From the NCBI GenBank assembly GCA_959604475.1, contig CAUHBX010000043.1, forward strand, positions 1 through 7,174: a DNA stretch of 7,174 bases, given 5' to 3'. The notes under the pieces are model-generated. The model saw only the letters and a program-made list of their open reading frames with translations, did not search any database and was not told the DNA's origin. Each line of letters opens with the position of its first letter. Within the stretch, counting starts at the first letter, position 1. Of the stretch, positions 1 through 5,860 are shown piece by piece. This DNA is from an uncultured Eubacteriales bacterium. Lineage in GTDB: Bacteria; Bacillota; Clostridia; Lachnospirales; Anaerotignaceae. The translations under genes and the position numbers were made by a program.

Positions 1-2
1 CT

Positions 3-1874
3 GCTGCCATCAGCGACGGCGCGCATGCATTCTTAACAGCAGAGTACAAAATTCTTGTTATCTTTATTGTAGTGTTGTTTGTTCTTATTGCGTTTGGTAT
101 CGGCGTAGGCTCGGCGGTTGCGTTTGTGGCAGGTACATTATGCTCAATCCTTGCAGGATATTTCGGTATGAGCGTTGCTACAAAGGCTAACGTAAGGACA
201 GCCAATGCGGCAAGGACAGGCGGTATGAACAGGGCGCTTTCCATCGCCTTCAGCGGCGGCGCCGTTATGGGTATGTCGGTTGTAGGCCTCGGCCTTATCG
301 GCGTAAGCGTTGTTTACATGGTAACAGGTGATACAAATATTCTTTTCGGATTCAGCCTCGGCGCTTCTTCCGTAGCCCTTTTCTCACGTGTTGGCGGCGG
401 TATCTATACAAAGGCTGCCGACGTAGGCGCCGACCTTGTTGGTAAGGTAGAGGCGGGCATTCCCGAGGACGACCCCCGTAACCCCGCTGTTATCGCAGAT
501 AACGTAGGCGATAACGTAGGCGACGTTGCAGGTATGGGCGCCGACCTTTTTGAATCATATGTAGGCGCTATCGTTTCAGCAGTTACACTCGGTGTTGTAG
601 CCTTTGGCACAGAGGGCGCTCTTTTCCCTCTCGTACTTGCCTCTGTAGGTATTGTTGCCGCAATCATCGGCTGCTTCTTTGTTAAGGGCGACGAGAAGGC
701 TAACCCTCATAAGGCTCTTAAGACAGGAACATATGTAGCCAGCGTTATAGTTATAGTATTATCAATAATTTTAAGCAAGCACTTCTTCGGAGGCTTCAAC
801 CTTGCGGTTTCAATTATCGCAGGCCTTATAGTAGGCGTTATAATCGGTATTATTACTGAAAGATATACATCAAGCGATTTCAGGTCGGTTAAAAAGATTG
901 CTGACCAGTCTGAAACAGGAGCGGCTACAACAATCATCAGCGGCCTTGCAGTAGGTATGGAATCAACAGCGGCTCCCATCGTTCTTATTGCAATCGGTAT
1001 TCTTGTAGCTTACGGCTTCGGCGGTCTTTACGGTATCGCTCTTGCTGCTGTAGGTATGCTTTCAACAACAGGCATCACAGTTGCAGTTGACGCTTACGGC
1101 CCTATAGCCGACAACGCCGGCGGTATCGCTGAGATGAGCGAGCTTGACGAAAGCGTACGTGAAATTACGGACAAGCTTGACGCAGTTGGAAACACAACAG
1201 CCGCTATGGGCAAAGGCTTTGCCATCGGTTCAGCCGCACTTACAGCCCTTGCGCTCTTCGTATCCTACGCTCAGTCTGTAGGCCTTACAAGCATTGATAT
1301 ACTTGATACACAGGTTATCGTTGGCCTTTTCATCGGCGGTATGCTTCCTTTCCTTTTCTCTGCATTCACAATGCAGTCGGTTGGCAAGGCTGCTTTCCAG
1401 ATGATTGAAGAGGTTAGACGCCAGTTCAAGGCTTTCCCCGGTATCATGGCCGGAACACAGAAGCCTGACTATAAGAGCTGCGTTGCTATTTCAACAAAGG
1501 CTGCGCTTAAGGAAATGCTTATCCCCGGTATCATGGCTGTTGCGGCTCCTATTTTAGTAGGCGTTGTGCTTGGTACAAAGGCTCTGGGCGGGCTTATCGC
1601 AGGCGCACTCGTTACAGGCGTGCTTATGGCTATCTTTATGTCAAACTCAGGCGGCGCTTGGGATAACGCTAAGAAATATATTGAGGAAGGCAACCACGGC
1701 GGAAAAGGCAGCGAGGCCCATAAGGCCGCTGTCGTAGGCGACACAGTCGGCGACCCCTTCAAGGATACATCGGGCCCATCAATCAATATCCTTATCAAGC
1801 TTATGACAGTCGTATCGCTTGTATTCGCACCTTTATTTGCGCTTATCAACAGCGGAAACGGTTTCTTAGTTTAA
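3..1874 (+). CDS. hppA: Membrane-bound ion-translocating pyrophosphatase, 5' partial
   Basis: Hydrolyses pyrophosphate at the inner face of the cytoplasmic membrane and pumps Na+ and/or H+ outward. The frame is open from base 3 and gives 623 residues. The GTG at 72 is internal, because upstream codons encode the conserved family segment [12 protein letters not shown] that precedes the second helix. About 50-100 residues and the first of the usual 16 helices are missing to the left. The catalytic loop is intact at nt 393-560: [15 protein letters not shown], then IPEDDPRNP, then the metal/PPi-binding DNVGDNVGD. The C-terminal signature [11 protein letters not shown] and [17 protein letters not shown] is also present. 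[10 protein letters not shown] (nt 1188-1217) has Ala where K+-independent enzymes carry Lys, indicating the K+-dependent subfamily. The glutamate in DLFESY (codon 552-554) sits at the position typical of Na+-pumping members. Codon use is strongly biased, suggesting high expression. The family is certain; the pumped ion is inferred. Confidence 0.97.
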   Translation, partial: AAISDGAHAFLTAEYKILVIFIVVLFVLIAFGIGVGSAVAFVAGTLCSILAGYFGMSVATKANVRTANAARTGGMNRALSIAFSGGAVMGMSVVGLGLIGVSVVYMVTGDTNILFGFSLGASSVALFSRVGGGIYTKAADVGADLVGKVEAGIPEDDPRNPAVIADNVGDNVGDVAGMGADLFESYVGAIVSAVTLGVVAFGTEGALFPLVLASVGIVAAIIGCFFVKGDEKANPHKALKTGTYVASVIVIVLSIILSKHFFGGFNLAVSIIAGLIVGVIIGIITERYTSSDFRSVKKIADQSETGAATTIISGLAVGMESTAAPIVLIAIGILVAYGFGGLYGIALAAVGMLSTTGITVAVDAYGPIADNAGGIAEMSELDESVREITDKLDAVGNTTAAMGKGFAIGSAALTALALFVSYAQSVGLTSIDILDTQVIVGLFIGGMLPFLFSAFTMQSVGKAAFQMIEEVRRQFKAFPGIMAGTQKPDYKSCVAISTKAALKEMLIPGIMAVAAPILVGVVLGTKALGGLIAGALVTGVLMAIFMSNSGGAWDNAKKYIEEGNHGGKGSEAHKAAVVGDTVGDPFKDTSGPSINILIKLMTVVSLVFAPLFALINSGNGFLV

Positions 1875-1881
1875 GATTTCA

Positions 1882-1910
1882 GGCAGTCGGAATTACCGGC
1901 TGCCTTTTTT
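1882..1910 (+). terminator. Rho-independent terminator of hppA
   Basis: A nine-base-pair stem (GGCAGTCGG with CCGGCTGCC, one G-T wobble) with loop AATTA is followed by six T residues. It begins 8 nt after the hppA stop codon. Its T-tract ends exactly where the ribosome binding site of the next gene begins. Confidence 0.9.
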
Positions 1911-1920
1911 AAAAGGTGAT
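1911..1920 (+). promoter_or_regulatory. Ribosome binding site of the DUF2461 gene, abutting a terminator
   Basis: AAAAGGTGAT matches the 3' part of the Shine-Dalgarno consensus and ends 3 nt before the ATG at 1924, which supports that start. It directly follows the hppA terminator T-tract with no room for a promoter between them. The gene must therefore be transcribed by read-through or from a promoter inside the hppA 3' end. Confidence 0.75.
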
Positions 1921-1923
1921 TAT

Positions 1924-2589
1924 ATGGGAAAATATTTTGAGGGCTTTCCGAAGGAATACATTGATTTCCTTTGGGAGCTGAGAATGAATAATAATACTGA
2001 ATGGTTCAGCGCCAACAGGGACAGGTATAACACACTGCTTAAGGAGCCTATGAAGCTCTTTGCCGATGAAATGTCCGAAAGGCTCAACAGCATGGGTATG
2101 GGAGAGACGTTTTTTCCGGCTGTTTCAAGGGCCAACAGGGATATACGCTTCTCAAAGGATAAATCGCCCTACAAGGACAGAAAATGGGTTGTTTTCAACT
2201 ACGGGGAAAGCCGCTGGCAGGAAAAGTGCTGCTATTATTTTGAGGTCGCTCCGGAAGGCTGGTGCGCCGGAATGGGGTTTTACGAGGCACGCTCGGACTA
2301 TATGGCAAGATACAGGAAAAAGCTTACGGCGGACCCGGCAGGCCTTAAAAGGCTGGAAACAAGGCTTAAAAAACAGGATACTTATCTTCCCGATGTGAAA
2401 ATGTATAAAAAGAACTTTACCCCCGAAGGCGTGTCCGGTGAACTTTCAAAATGGTACCAGTTTAAAAACCTTGCCTTTACTTCCGAGTATAGGATTGAGG
2501 AAAGCCTTTTTGACCGCACTATTCTGGACGAGGTTCAGGGGGGCTTTGAATTTTTGAAGCCGTTTTTCATGTATTTTAAGGATATTTAG
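1924..2589 (+). CDS. DUF2461 (TIGR02453) family protein, function unknown
   Basis: A 221-residue soluble protein with no signal peptide or membrane segment, full length for the family. The diagnostic segment is at residues 72-90: RDIRFSKDKSPYK followed by an aromatic/hydrophobic strand. Other family-like features are the aromatic start FPKEYIDFLWELRMNNNTEWF (residues 8-28), the glycine/aromatic strand YYFEVAPEGWCAGMGFYEA around residues 104-122, and a basic region at 129-150. Members occur widely in bacteria and some fungi with no established activity, so I assign none. The ATG at 1924 is favoured by the preceding AAGGTGAT. The gene follows hppA by 49 nt but is separated from it by a terminator, so a shared operon is doubtful. 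The convergent mecA gene lies downstream beyond a 40-bp palindrome. Confidence 0.92.
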   Translation: MGKYFEGFPKEYIDFLWELRMNNNTEWFSANRDRYNTLLKEPMKLFADEMSERLNSMGMGETFFPAVSRANRDIRFSKDKSPYKDRKWVVFNYGESRWQEKCCYYFEVAPEGWCAGMGFYEARSDYMARYRKKLTADPAGLKRLETRLKKQDTYLPDVKMYKKNFTPEGVSGELSKWYQFKNLAFTSEYRIEESLFDRTILDEVQGGFEFLKPFFMYFKDI

Positions 2590-2614
2590 CGGTGAGACTT
2601 TTTAGGGATGGCAT

Positions 2615-2623
2615 TGTTATAAT
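2615..2623 (+). promoter_or_regulatory. Candidate extended -10 promoter in a convergent intergenic region
   Basis: TGTTATAAT is a perfect match to the extended -10 consensus TGnTATAAT. No good -35 hexamer is seen 16-19 bp upstream, which extended -10 promoters can tolerate. It points toward the palindromic terminator at 2695-2734 and no protein gene lies between, so any product would be a short RNA of about 100 nt. Chance occurrence in AT-rich sequence is possible. Confidence 0.4.
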
Positions 2624-2629
2624 GTTGTT

Positions 2630-2734
2630 TACAGAAATTGTGGAAGCACTGACGTGTATCGAAATAGATGGCTGAAATATTTATTCCGATGAAAGCTAAA
2701 AAACGCATGGGTTTAAACCCATGCGTTTTTTAGC
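2630..2734 (+). ncRNA. Candidate small RNA, speculative
   Basis: This is inferred only from a perfect extended -10 box ending at 2623 and a strong terminator hairpin ending at 2734, which would delimit a transcript of about 100 nt. No known RNA family is recognised and the 5' portion shows little internal pairing. The simplest alternative is an untranslated tail of the DUF2461 transcript. Confidence 0.2.
2695..2734. terminator. Bidirectional terminator: perfect 40-bp palindrome
   Basis: Each 20-nt half is the exact reverse complement of the other, centred on TTTAAA. On either strand the transcript forms a GC-rich ACGCATGGG/CCCATGCGT stem preceded by an A-tract and followed by six T residues. 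It lies between the convergent DUF2461 and mecA genes, 8 nt past the mecA stop codon, and can end transcription from both sides. Confidence 0.95.
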
Positions 2735-2742
2735 ATACTAGA

Positions 2743-3396
2743 TTATAAGAAATTTTCAGCGAGAATTTCAACGGCGTTTTCCGCTATAAGCGTTTCACCA
2801 TGCTCAACAAGATGGAACTTGGCGAGTATGTTAGAGATTTCCCTGTCGCCATATTCGTTTAAAATGCAGATACATTCGGCGGAATCGTCTATTTTCTGAC
2901 CGCTTTGCAGCACAAGATAATATCTGCCGTTGTTTTTGTACAGCGAGCTTGATATAAATCTGAAAAAGGCGACTCTCGCGCAGGCGTCAATAACGTCGTC
3001 AAGTGCTTTAAAGGAATAGATTACGATATTTGAATTATCTGAACTGTCCGTCCTATGTACTGTAATAGAATTTCTCTTGTACCTGTGAAGGTCTTTGGAT
3101 ATAATGGGTACAGGGGCCTCCTGTGAGGAGCACTCCGCCTCATCGTTTTCGGAGTTGAGTTTTGTAACTATTATCATTATGCTGTCCAGTGCAACCGGCA
3201 GCGCCTCAACCATAAGCGGCGCATCGTCAACGGCAAAGCCGCATTCGTCAAGGGCCTGTGAAAGAATATCCTGAAAGAGCTCCTTTGTCTTGTCGTTGGA
3301 AACAGCAAGATCTTCAAGCTTTATATCTTTATCGGCAAGATCGTCTTCGCTGAGTATAAATTTAACCTGGGTATCGCTGATTTTCTCTATCTTCAT
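2743..3396 (-). CDS. mecA: MecA adaptor protein for ClpC-ClpP proteolysis
   Basis: A cytosolic adaptor that in Bacillus subtilis binds substrates such as ComK and delivers them to the ClpC/ClpP protease, also helping ClpC to assemble. The 217-residue protein is almost the same length as B. subtilis MecA (218). The N-terminal substrate-binding domain spans about residues 1-80 (MKIEKISDTQVKFILSEDDL at its start). An acidic, serine-rich linker follows (about 81-105). The C-terminal ClpC-binding domain spans about 120-217, with the family-typical SLYKNNGRYYLVL near 151-163, CILNEYGD near 177-184 and a final EHGETLIAENAVEIL. The start is the ATG at 3396, 7 nt after GGGAGG; an upstream in-frame TTG at 3414 has no ribosome binding site. 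A good promoter precedes it and a palindromic terminator ends it, so it is probably monocistronic. Its substrate here is unknown, since no competence gene lies in the window. Confidence 0.94.
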   Translation of the reverse strand: MKIEKISDTQVKFILSEDDLADKDIKLEDLAVSNDKTKELFQDILSQALDECGFAVDDAPLMVEALPVALDSIMIIVTKLNSENDEAECSSQEAPVPIISKDLHRYKRNSITVHRTDSSDNSNIVIYSFKALDDVIDACARVAFFRFISSSLYKNNGRYYLVLQSGQKIDDSAECICILNEYGDREISNILAKFHLVEHGETLIAENAVEILAENFL

Positions 3397-3403
3397 AGCT
3401 GTC

Positions 3404-3409
3404 CCTCCC
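3404..3409 (-). promoter_or_regulatory. Ribosome binding site that sets the mecA start
   Basis: On the minus strand GGGAGG, inside GGGGAGGG, lies 7 nt upstream of the ATG at 3396. It overlaps the codons of the longer TTG-initiated reading frame, so it selects the 217-residue product beginning MKIEKI. Confidence 0.85.
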
Positions 3410-3450
3410 CACAATTAAAAATAGGTTGTTTTAAGTATAAGTAATAAAAA

Positions 3451-3479
3451 CTTATATGTAAATAGGATATTACTGTAAA
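3451..3479 (-). promoter_or_regulatory. Sigma-A-type promoter of mecA
   Basis: On the minus strand a -35 box TTTACA (3479-3474) and a -10 box TATAAG (3456-3451) are separated by exactly 17 bp. A start near 3444 would give a leader of about 48 nt before the mecA ATG. No operator or leader structure is obvious. Confidence 0.75.
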
Positions 3480-3488
3480 GCCTTTAAA

Positions 3489-3518
3489 TTGTCAATAATT
3501 ATATTTTGATTGTAACAT
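3489..3518 (+). promoter_or_regulatory. Candidate promoter of the 535-aa membrane protein gene
   Basis: TTGTCA (3489-3494), an 18-bp spacer and TAACAT (3513-3518) resemble a sigma-A promoter with a weak -10. It is divergent from the mecA promoter, leaving about 10 bp between the two -35 boxes, so one factor bound there could affect both genes. Confidence 0.45.
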
Positions 3519-3542
3519 AAATATTAGAAATGGTGGTGCAAA

Positions 3543-5150
3543 ATGAAAAAATATTTTTCCTACATTCTCACACTGGTCATATGGCTTGTGGGATTTTACG
3601 TCTACCTTCCGCCGATAAATATCAAGGCGGAGGAGTTTTGGTTCTTTCTCGCCTTTATGGCGATATCCGGCCTTGTAATAAACGCCTTCAGGCTTGTAAG
3701 CCAGATTGACTTCCGTAATCTGCGCTACAGCGTCGCAAACGGCACAAAGGGCGTAAAGGTAATCGCGAAGGCGGCGGGAGTATTTGTACTTGTTTACTTA
3801 ATCGGAAACGTTATATCATGGCCTGTATTCCGCGCAAAGGATTACAGCAGCCTTATAACCGTTGAAAACGGAAATTTCGAGGAGGATGTTGATGAGGCTG
3901 ATTTCAGCCAGATACCTTTGCTTGACAGCAATTCGGCAGCGCTTATTGCCGAGCGTAAGATGGGTACCATGTCCGATATGGTGTCGCAGTTTGAGGTAAG
4001 CGAGTATTTTTCGCAGATAAACTATAAGGAGAAGCCCTACAGGGTAACGCCCCTGAGGTATGCCAGCGTTATTAAATGGATTGCCAACAGGTCAAACGGA
4101 ATACCGGCCTATATTCTCATTGACATGTCAACCCAGAACGCGGAGCTTATTAAGCTTAACGACGGAATTAAAATATCTCCGTCGGAATATTTCGGCAGGG
4201 ATTTAATGCGTTATATCCGTTTCAGATACCCTACGGCATTGTTCAGGGGAACCTATTTCGAGATTGACGACGAGGGTACGCCATACTGGATATGCCCTGT
4301 GATGGACCATACAATCGGCCTGTTCGGCGGCGCCGATATAAAGGGAGCTGTGGTATTAAACGCTGTTACCGGCGAGAATGTATACTATAACGTTGAGGAC
4401 ATACCCCAGTGGATAGACAGGGTATATGATGCGGAGCTTCTTATGGAGCAGTACGATTATTACGGACTGCTTTCAAACGGCTATATCAACAGCCTTTTCG
4501 CCCAGAAAAACTGTTTTAAGACAACTGCGGGCTATAACTATATTGCCCTGCATGACGACGTATGGGTTTATACGGGAGTTACCTCTGTCAGCGGCGACCA
4601 GTCCAACGTGGGCTTTGTGCTGATGAACCAGAGGACAAAGGAAACCAATTATTATCAGATTGCCGGTGCGGAGGAATTTTCGGCCATGTCCTCGGCGGAA
4701 GGGCAGGTACAGCACCTTGGGTATACCGCCACATTCCCTCTGCTTCTGAATGTTGGAGGAGAGCCGACATATTTCCTTGCCCTTAAGGACAATGCGGGGC
4801 TTGTTAAAAAGTACGCTATGGTCAATATACAGAAATATCAGATAGTGGCCATCGGCGATACGGTCAACGAATGCGTACGGTCCTATGAAAACCTTATGGA
4901 GGACAGCGGAGTGGATATAACCGACAGCGGGGAAAAGCAGACTGTAACCGGCACCGTAACAATGCTTAAGGATATAGTAATAGACGGCAACACCTATGTA
5001 TATATTATGCTTGATGACGGCGACGCGCTCTATTCGGTTAAGGCCGGCGACCACGTCGCAATACTGAGAAAGAACGAGGGCGACAGTATAACGCTGGATT
5101 ACGTCAGGTCCGTGACGGAAGGCGTGTTTAACGTAATAGGAGTAGAGTAA
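3543..5150 (+). CDS. Conserved membrane-anchored protein with large extracytoplasmic domain, function unknown
   Basis: A 535-residue protein. Three hydrophobic helices lie at about residues 4-22, 33-50 and 77-95. The basic 51-76 loop suggests it is cytoplasmic, and everything after about residue 100 would then lie outside the cell. The outer part is beta-rich and soluble-looking. Four segments share a strand-turn-strand pattern reminiscent of PepSY-type hairpins: AYILIDMSTQNAELIKL (189-205), AVVLNAVTGENVYYNV (269-284), GFVLMNQRTKETNYYQI (357-373) and KYAMVNIQKYQIVAIG (423-438). The last ~70 residues (TVTGTVTMLKDIVIDG, 467-482) could form a small beta-barrel; this is a guess. I recall similar clostridial proteins labelled CvpA-like or Tat-signal protein, but there is no twin-arginine motif and no catalytic motif is evident. 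The ATG at 3543 follows a weak site, GGTGGTG, and gives a sensible MKK plus helix start. The gene is flanked by a promoter and a terminator of its own. Confidence 0.88.
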   Translation: MKKYFSYILTLVIWLVGFYVYLPPINIKAEEFWFFLAFMAISGLVINAFRLVSQIDFRNLRYSVANGTKGVKVIAKAAGVFVLVYLIGNVISWPVFRAKDYSSLITVENGNFEEDVDEADFSQIPLLDSNSAALIAERKMGTMSDMVSQFEVSEYFSQINYKEKPYRVTPLRYASVIKWIANRSNGIPAYILIDMSTQNAELIKLNDGIKISPSEYFGRDLMRYIRFRYPTALFRGTYFEIDDEGTPYWICPVMDHTIGLFGGADIKGAVVLNAVTGENVYYNVEDIPQWIDRVYDAELLMEQYDYYGLLSNGYINSLFAQKNCFKTTAGYNYIALHDDVWVYTGVTSVSGDQSNVGFVLMNQRTKETNYYQIAGAEEFSAMSSAEGQVQHLGYTATFPLLLNVGGEPTYFLALKDNAGLVKKYAMVNIQKYQIVAIGDTVNECVRSYENLMEDSGVDITDSGEKQTVTGTVTMLKDIVIDGNTYVYIMLDDGDALYSVKAGDHVAILRKNEGDSITLDYVRSVTEGVFNVIGVE

Positions 5151-5158
5151 GAATAAAG

Positions 5159-5189
5159 CCGCTGTGGAAAATGACACAGCGGTTTTTTT
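5159..5189 (+). terminator. Rho-independent terminator of the 535-aa protein gene
   Basis: A perfect eight-base-pair stem, CCGCTGTG with CACAGCGG, encloses the loop GAAAATGA and is followed by seven T residues. It starts 8 nt after the stop codon at 5150 and separates this gene from the EamA transporter gene. Confidence 0.93.
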
Positions 5190-5211
5190 ATGCTTGCCGC
5201 AGCGGAAACTG

Positions 5212-5240
5212 TTGATAATATAAAAAAGATATGATATATT
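5212..5240 (+). promoter_or_regulatory. Strong extended -10 promoter upstream of the EamA transporter gene
   Basis: TTGATA (5212-5217) and TATATT (5235-5240) are spaced by 17 bp, each matching five of six consensus bases, and TG at 5232-5233 adds an extended -10. A start near 5247 would give a leader of about 73 nt that contains a terminator-like hairpin before the gene. Confidence 0.78.
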
Positions 5241-5273
5241 GAAACAGCGAGAAGCTGGGAGTATATCTGAAGT

Positions 5274-5304
5274 TGCCGCCATGAATTGCATGGCGGCATT
5301 TTTT
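5274..5304 (+). terminator. Terminator-like hairpin in the leader of the EamA gene (possible attenuator)
   Basis: A perfect ten-base-pair stem, TGCCGCCATG with CATGGCGGCA, closes the loop AATTG and is followed by six T residues. It lies between the promoter at 5212-5240 and the ribosome binding site at 5307, so most transcripts should stop here unless read-through or antitermination occurs. I see no strong competing antiterminator in the ~27 nt of leader before the stem, and recognise no known riboswitch. Confidence 0.8.
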
Positions 5305-5306
5305 AT

Positions 5307-5313
5307 AGGAGGA
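5307..5313 (+). promoter_or_regulatory. Ribosome binding site that sets the EamA gene start
   Basis: AGGAGGA is a near-perfect Shine-Dalgarno sequence ending 6 nt before the ATG at 5320. It rules out the in-frame upstream TTG at 5239, which would translate straight through the terminator-like hairpin. Confidence 0.9.
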
Positions 5314-5319
5314 ATTATT

Positions 5320-5748
5320 ATGTGGAATTACATATGGCCCATGTGCCTTATTGTGCTTTCAAACGTATTTTATAACCTTATCACTAAAAGCACGCCCCCA
5401 AGCGTCAATCCGTACCTGTCGCTGTGCCTTACATATACTGTGGGCGCCGTGGTATCGCTTGCGGTATATTTCCTCTCGGCAAAGGGCGCTTCAATTGCGG
5501 CGGAGCTGGGGAAGCTGAATTGGACAAGCTATGCGCTCGGCCTTTTTATAGTCGGCCTGGAGGCCGGATATATTTACCTGTACCGTGCCGGCTGGGAAAT
5601 TAGCAGAGGGTCGCTTACGGCAAATATCTCCCTGGCAGTTATACTCCTTTTTGTGGGGCTTTTGTTTTATAAGGAAGCTTTTAATATAAAACAGCTTTTT
5701 GGCATTCTGTTCTGCGTTGCGGGAATTGTGCTTCTCAACGGCAGATGA
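5320..5748 (+). CDS. Half-size EamA/DMT-family transporter
   Basis: A 142-residue integral membrane protein with five hydrophobic helices at about residues 2-20, 32-53, 70-88, 97-116 and 122-140. That is one EamA repeat; typical DMT exporters carry two repeats and ten helices, so this one probably works as a dimer, as small multidrug resistance proteins do. Family-like features are the loop KSTPPSVNPYLSL after helix 1, LNWTSYALGLFIVGLEAGYI in helix 3, YRAGWEISRGSLTANIS before helix 4, and a final helix after FYKEAFNIKQLFGI. The substrate is unknown; the wider superfamily exports metabolites and drugs. Expression appears to pass through a leader with a strong promoter and an internal terminator-like hairpin. 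The membrane-tethered XRE regulator gene starts 112 nt downstream and may be functionally linked. Confidence 0.88.
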   Translation: MWNYIWPMCLIVLSNVFYNLITKSTPPSVNPYLSLCLTYTVGAVVSLAVYFLSAKGASIAAELGKLNWTSYALGLFIVGLEAGYIYLYRAGWEISRGSLTANISLAVILLFVGLLFYKEAFNIKQLFGILFCVAGIVLLNGR

Positions 5749-5756
5749 CCGGCTTT

Positions 5757-5801
5757 GCGGTGATTTGCAACCGCTGTCTTACAAAATGTAAAGTGCGGTT
5801 G
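5757..5801 (+). promoter_or_regulatory. Mutually exclusive inverted repeats between the EamA and xre genes
   Basis: CAACCGC (5768-5774) pairs perfectly with GCGGTTG (5795-5801) around an inner TTACA-AAA-TGTAA hairpin (5779-5791). Its ACCGC part can instead pair with GCGGT at 5757-5761. No T-tract follows, so this is not a simple terminator. It may be a 3' end or processing structure of the EamA transcript. Confidence 0.4.
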
Positions 5802-5820
5802 ATGGCGTGACAGGGATGTT

Positions 5821-5843
5821 TTTGATATATTTGAGACATCAAA
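5821..5843 (+). promoter_or_regulatory. Extended -10 promoter with overlapping dyad before the xre gene
   Basis: TGATATATT (5823-5831) is a good extended -10 element; no well-spaced -35 box is clear. It is overlapped by the inverted repeat TTTGAT-11 nt-ATCAAA (5821-5826 and 5838-5843). XRE regulators often bind short dyads over their own promoter, so autoregulation is plausible but inferred. Confidence 0.45.
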
Positions 5844-5860
5844 TTTGAGGAGGAAACAGC

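Noticed and set aside
498..521. Tandem 12-bp repeat GATAACGTAGGC
   Set aside because: It encodes the conserved DNVGDNVGD metal-binding motif of all membrane pyrophosphatases; the repeat follows from the protein motif and strong codon bias.
2622..2675. 17-codon reading frame starting at the ATG in the convergent intergenic region
   Set aside because: Its ATG overlaps the only candidate -10 box, it lacks a ribosome binding site and it has no recognisable product.
3397..3414. Longer mecA start at the TTG at 3414
   Set aside because: The ribosome binding site GGGAGG lies inside that extension and points to the ATG at 3396, which also gives the family-typical MKIEKI start and normal length.
3543..3650. 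Tat signal on the 535-aa protein
   Set aside because: There is no twin-arginine motif in the N-terminus; the region contains ordinary membrane helices.
5255..5268. Resemblance of CTGGGAGTATATCT to part of the purine riboswitch core
   Set aside because: The flanking paired stems and the second conserved loop of the purine aptamer are missing and the leader is too short.
4473..5291. Long minus-strand reading frame (272 codons) opposite the 535-aa gene
   Set aside because: It is a shadow of the plus-strand gene, crosses that gene's terminator, and its translation is low-complexity with no family resemblance.
5239..5319. 27-residue N-terminal extension of the EamA protein from the TTG at 5239
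   Set aside because: It overlaps the promoter -10 box, reads through a terminator hairpin and has no ribosome binding site; AGGAGGA before the ATG at 5320 is decisive.
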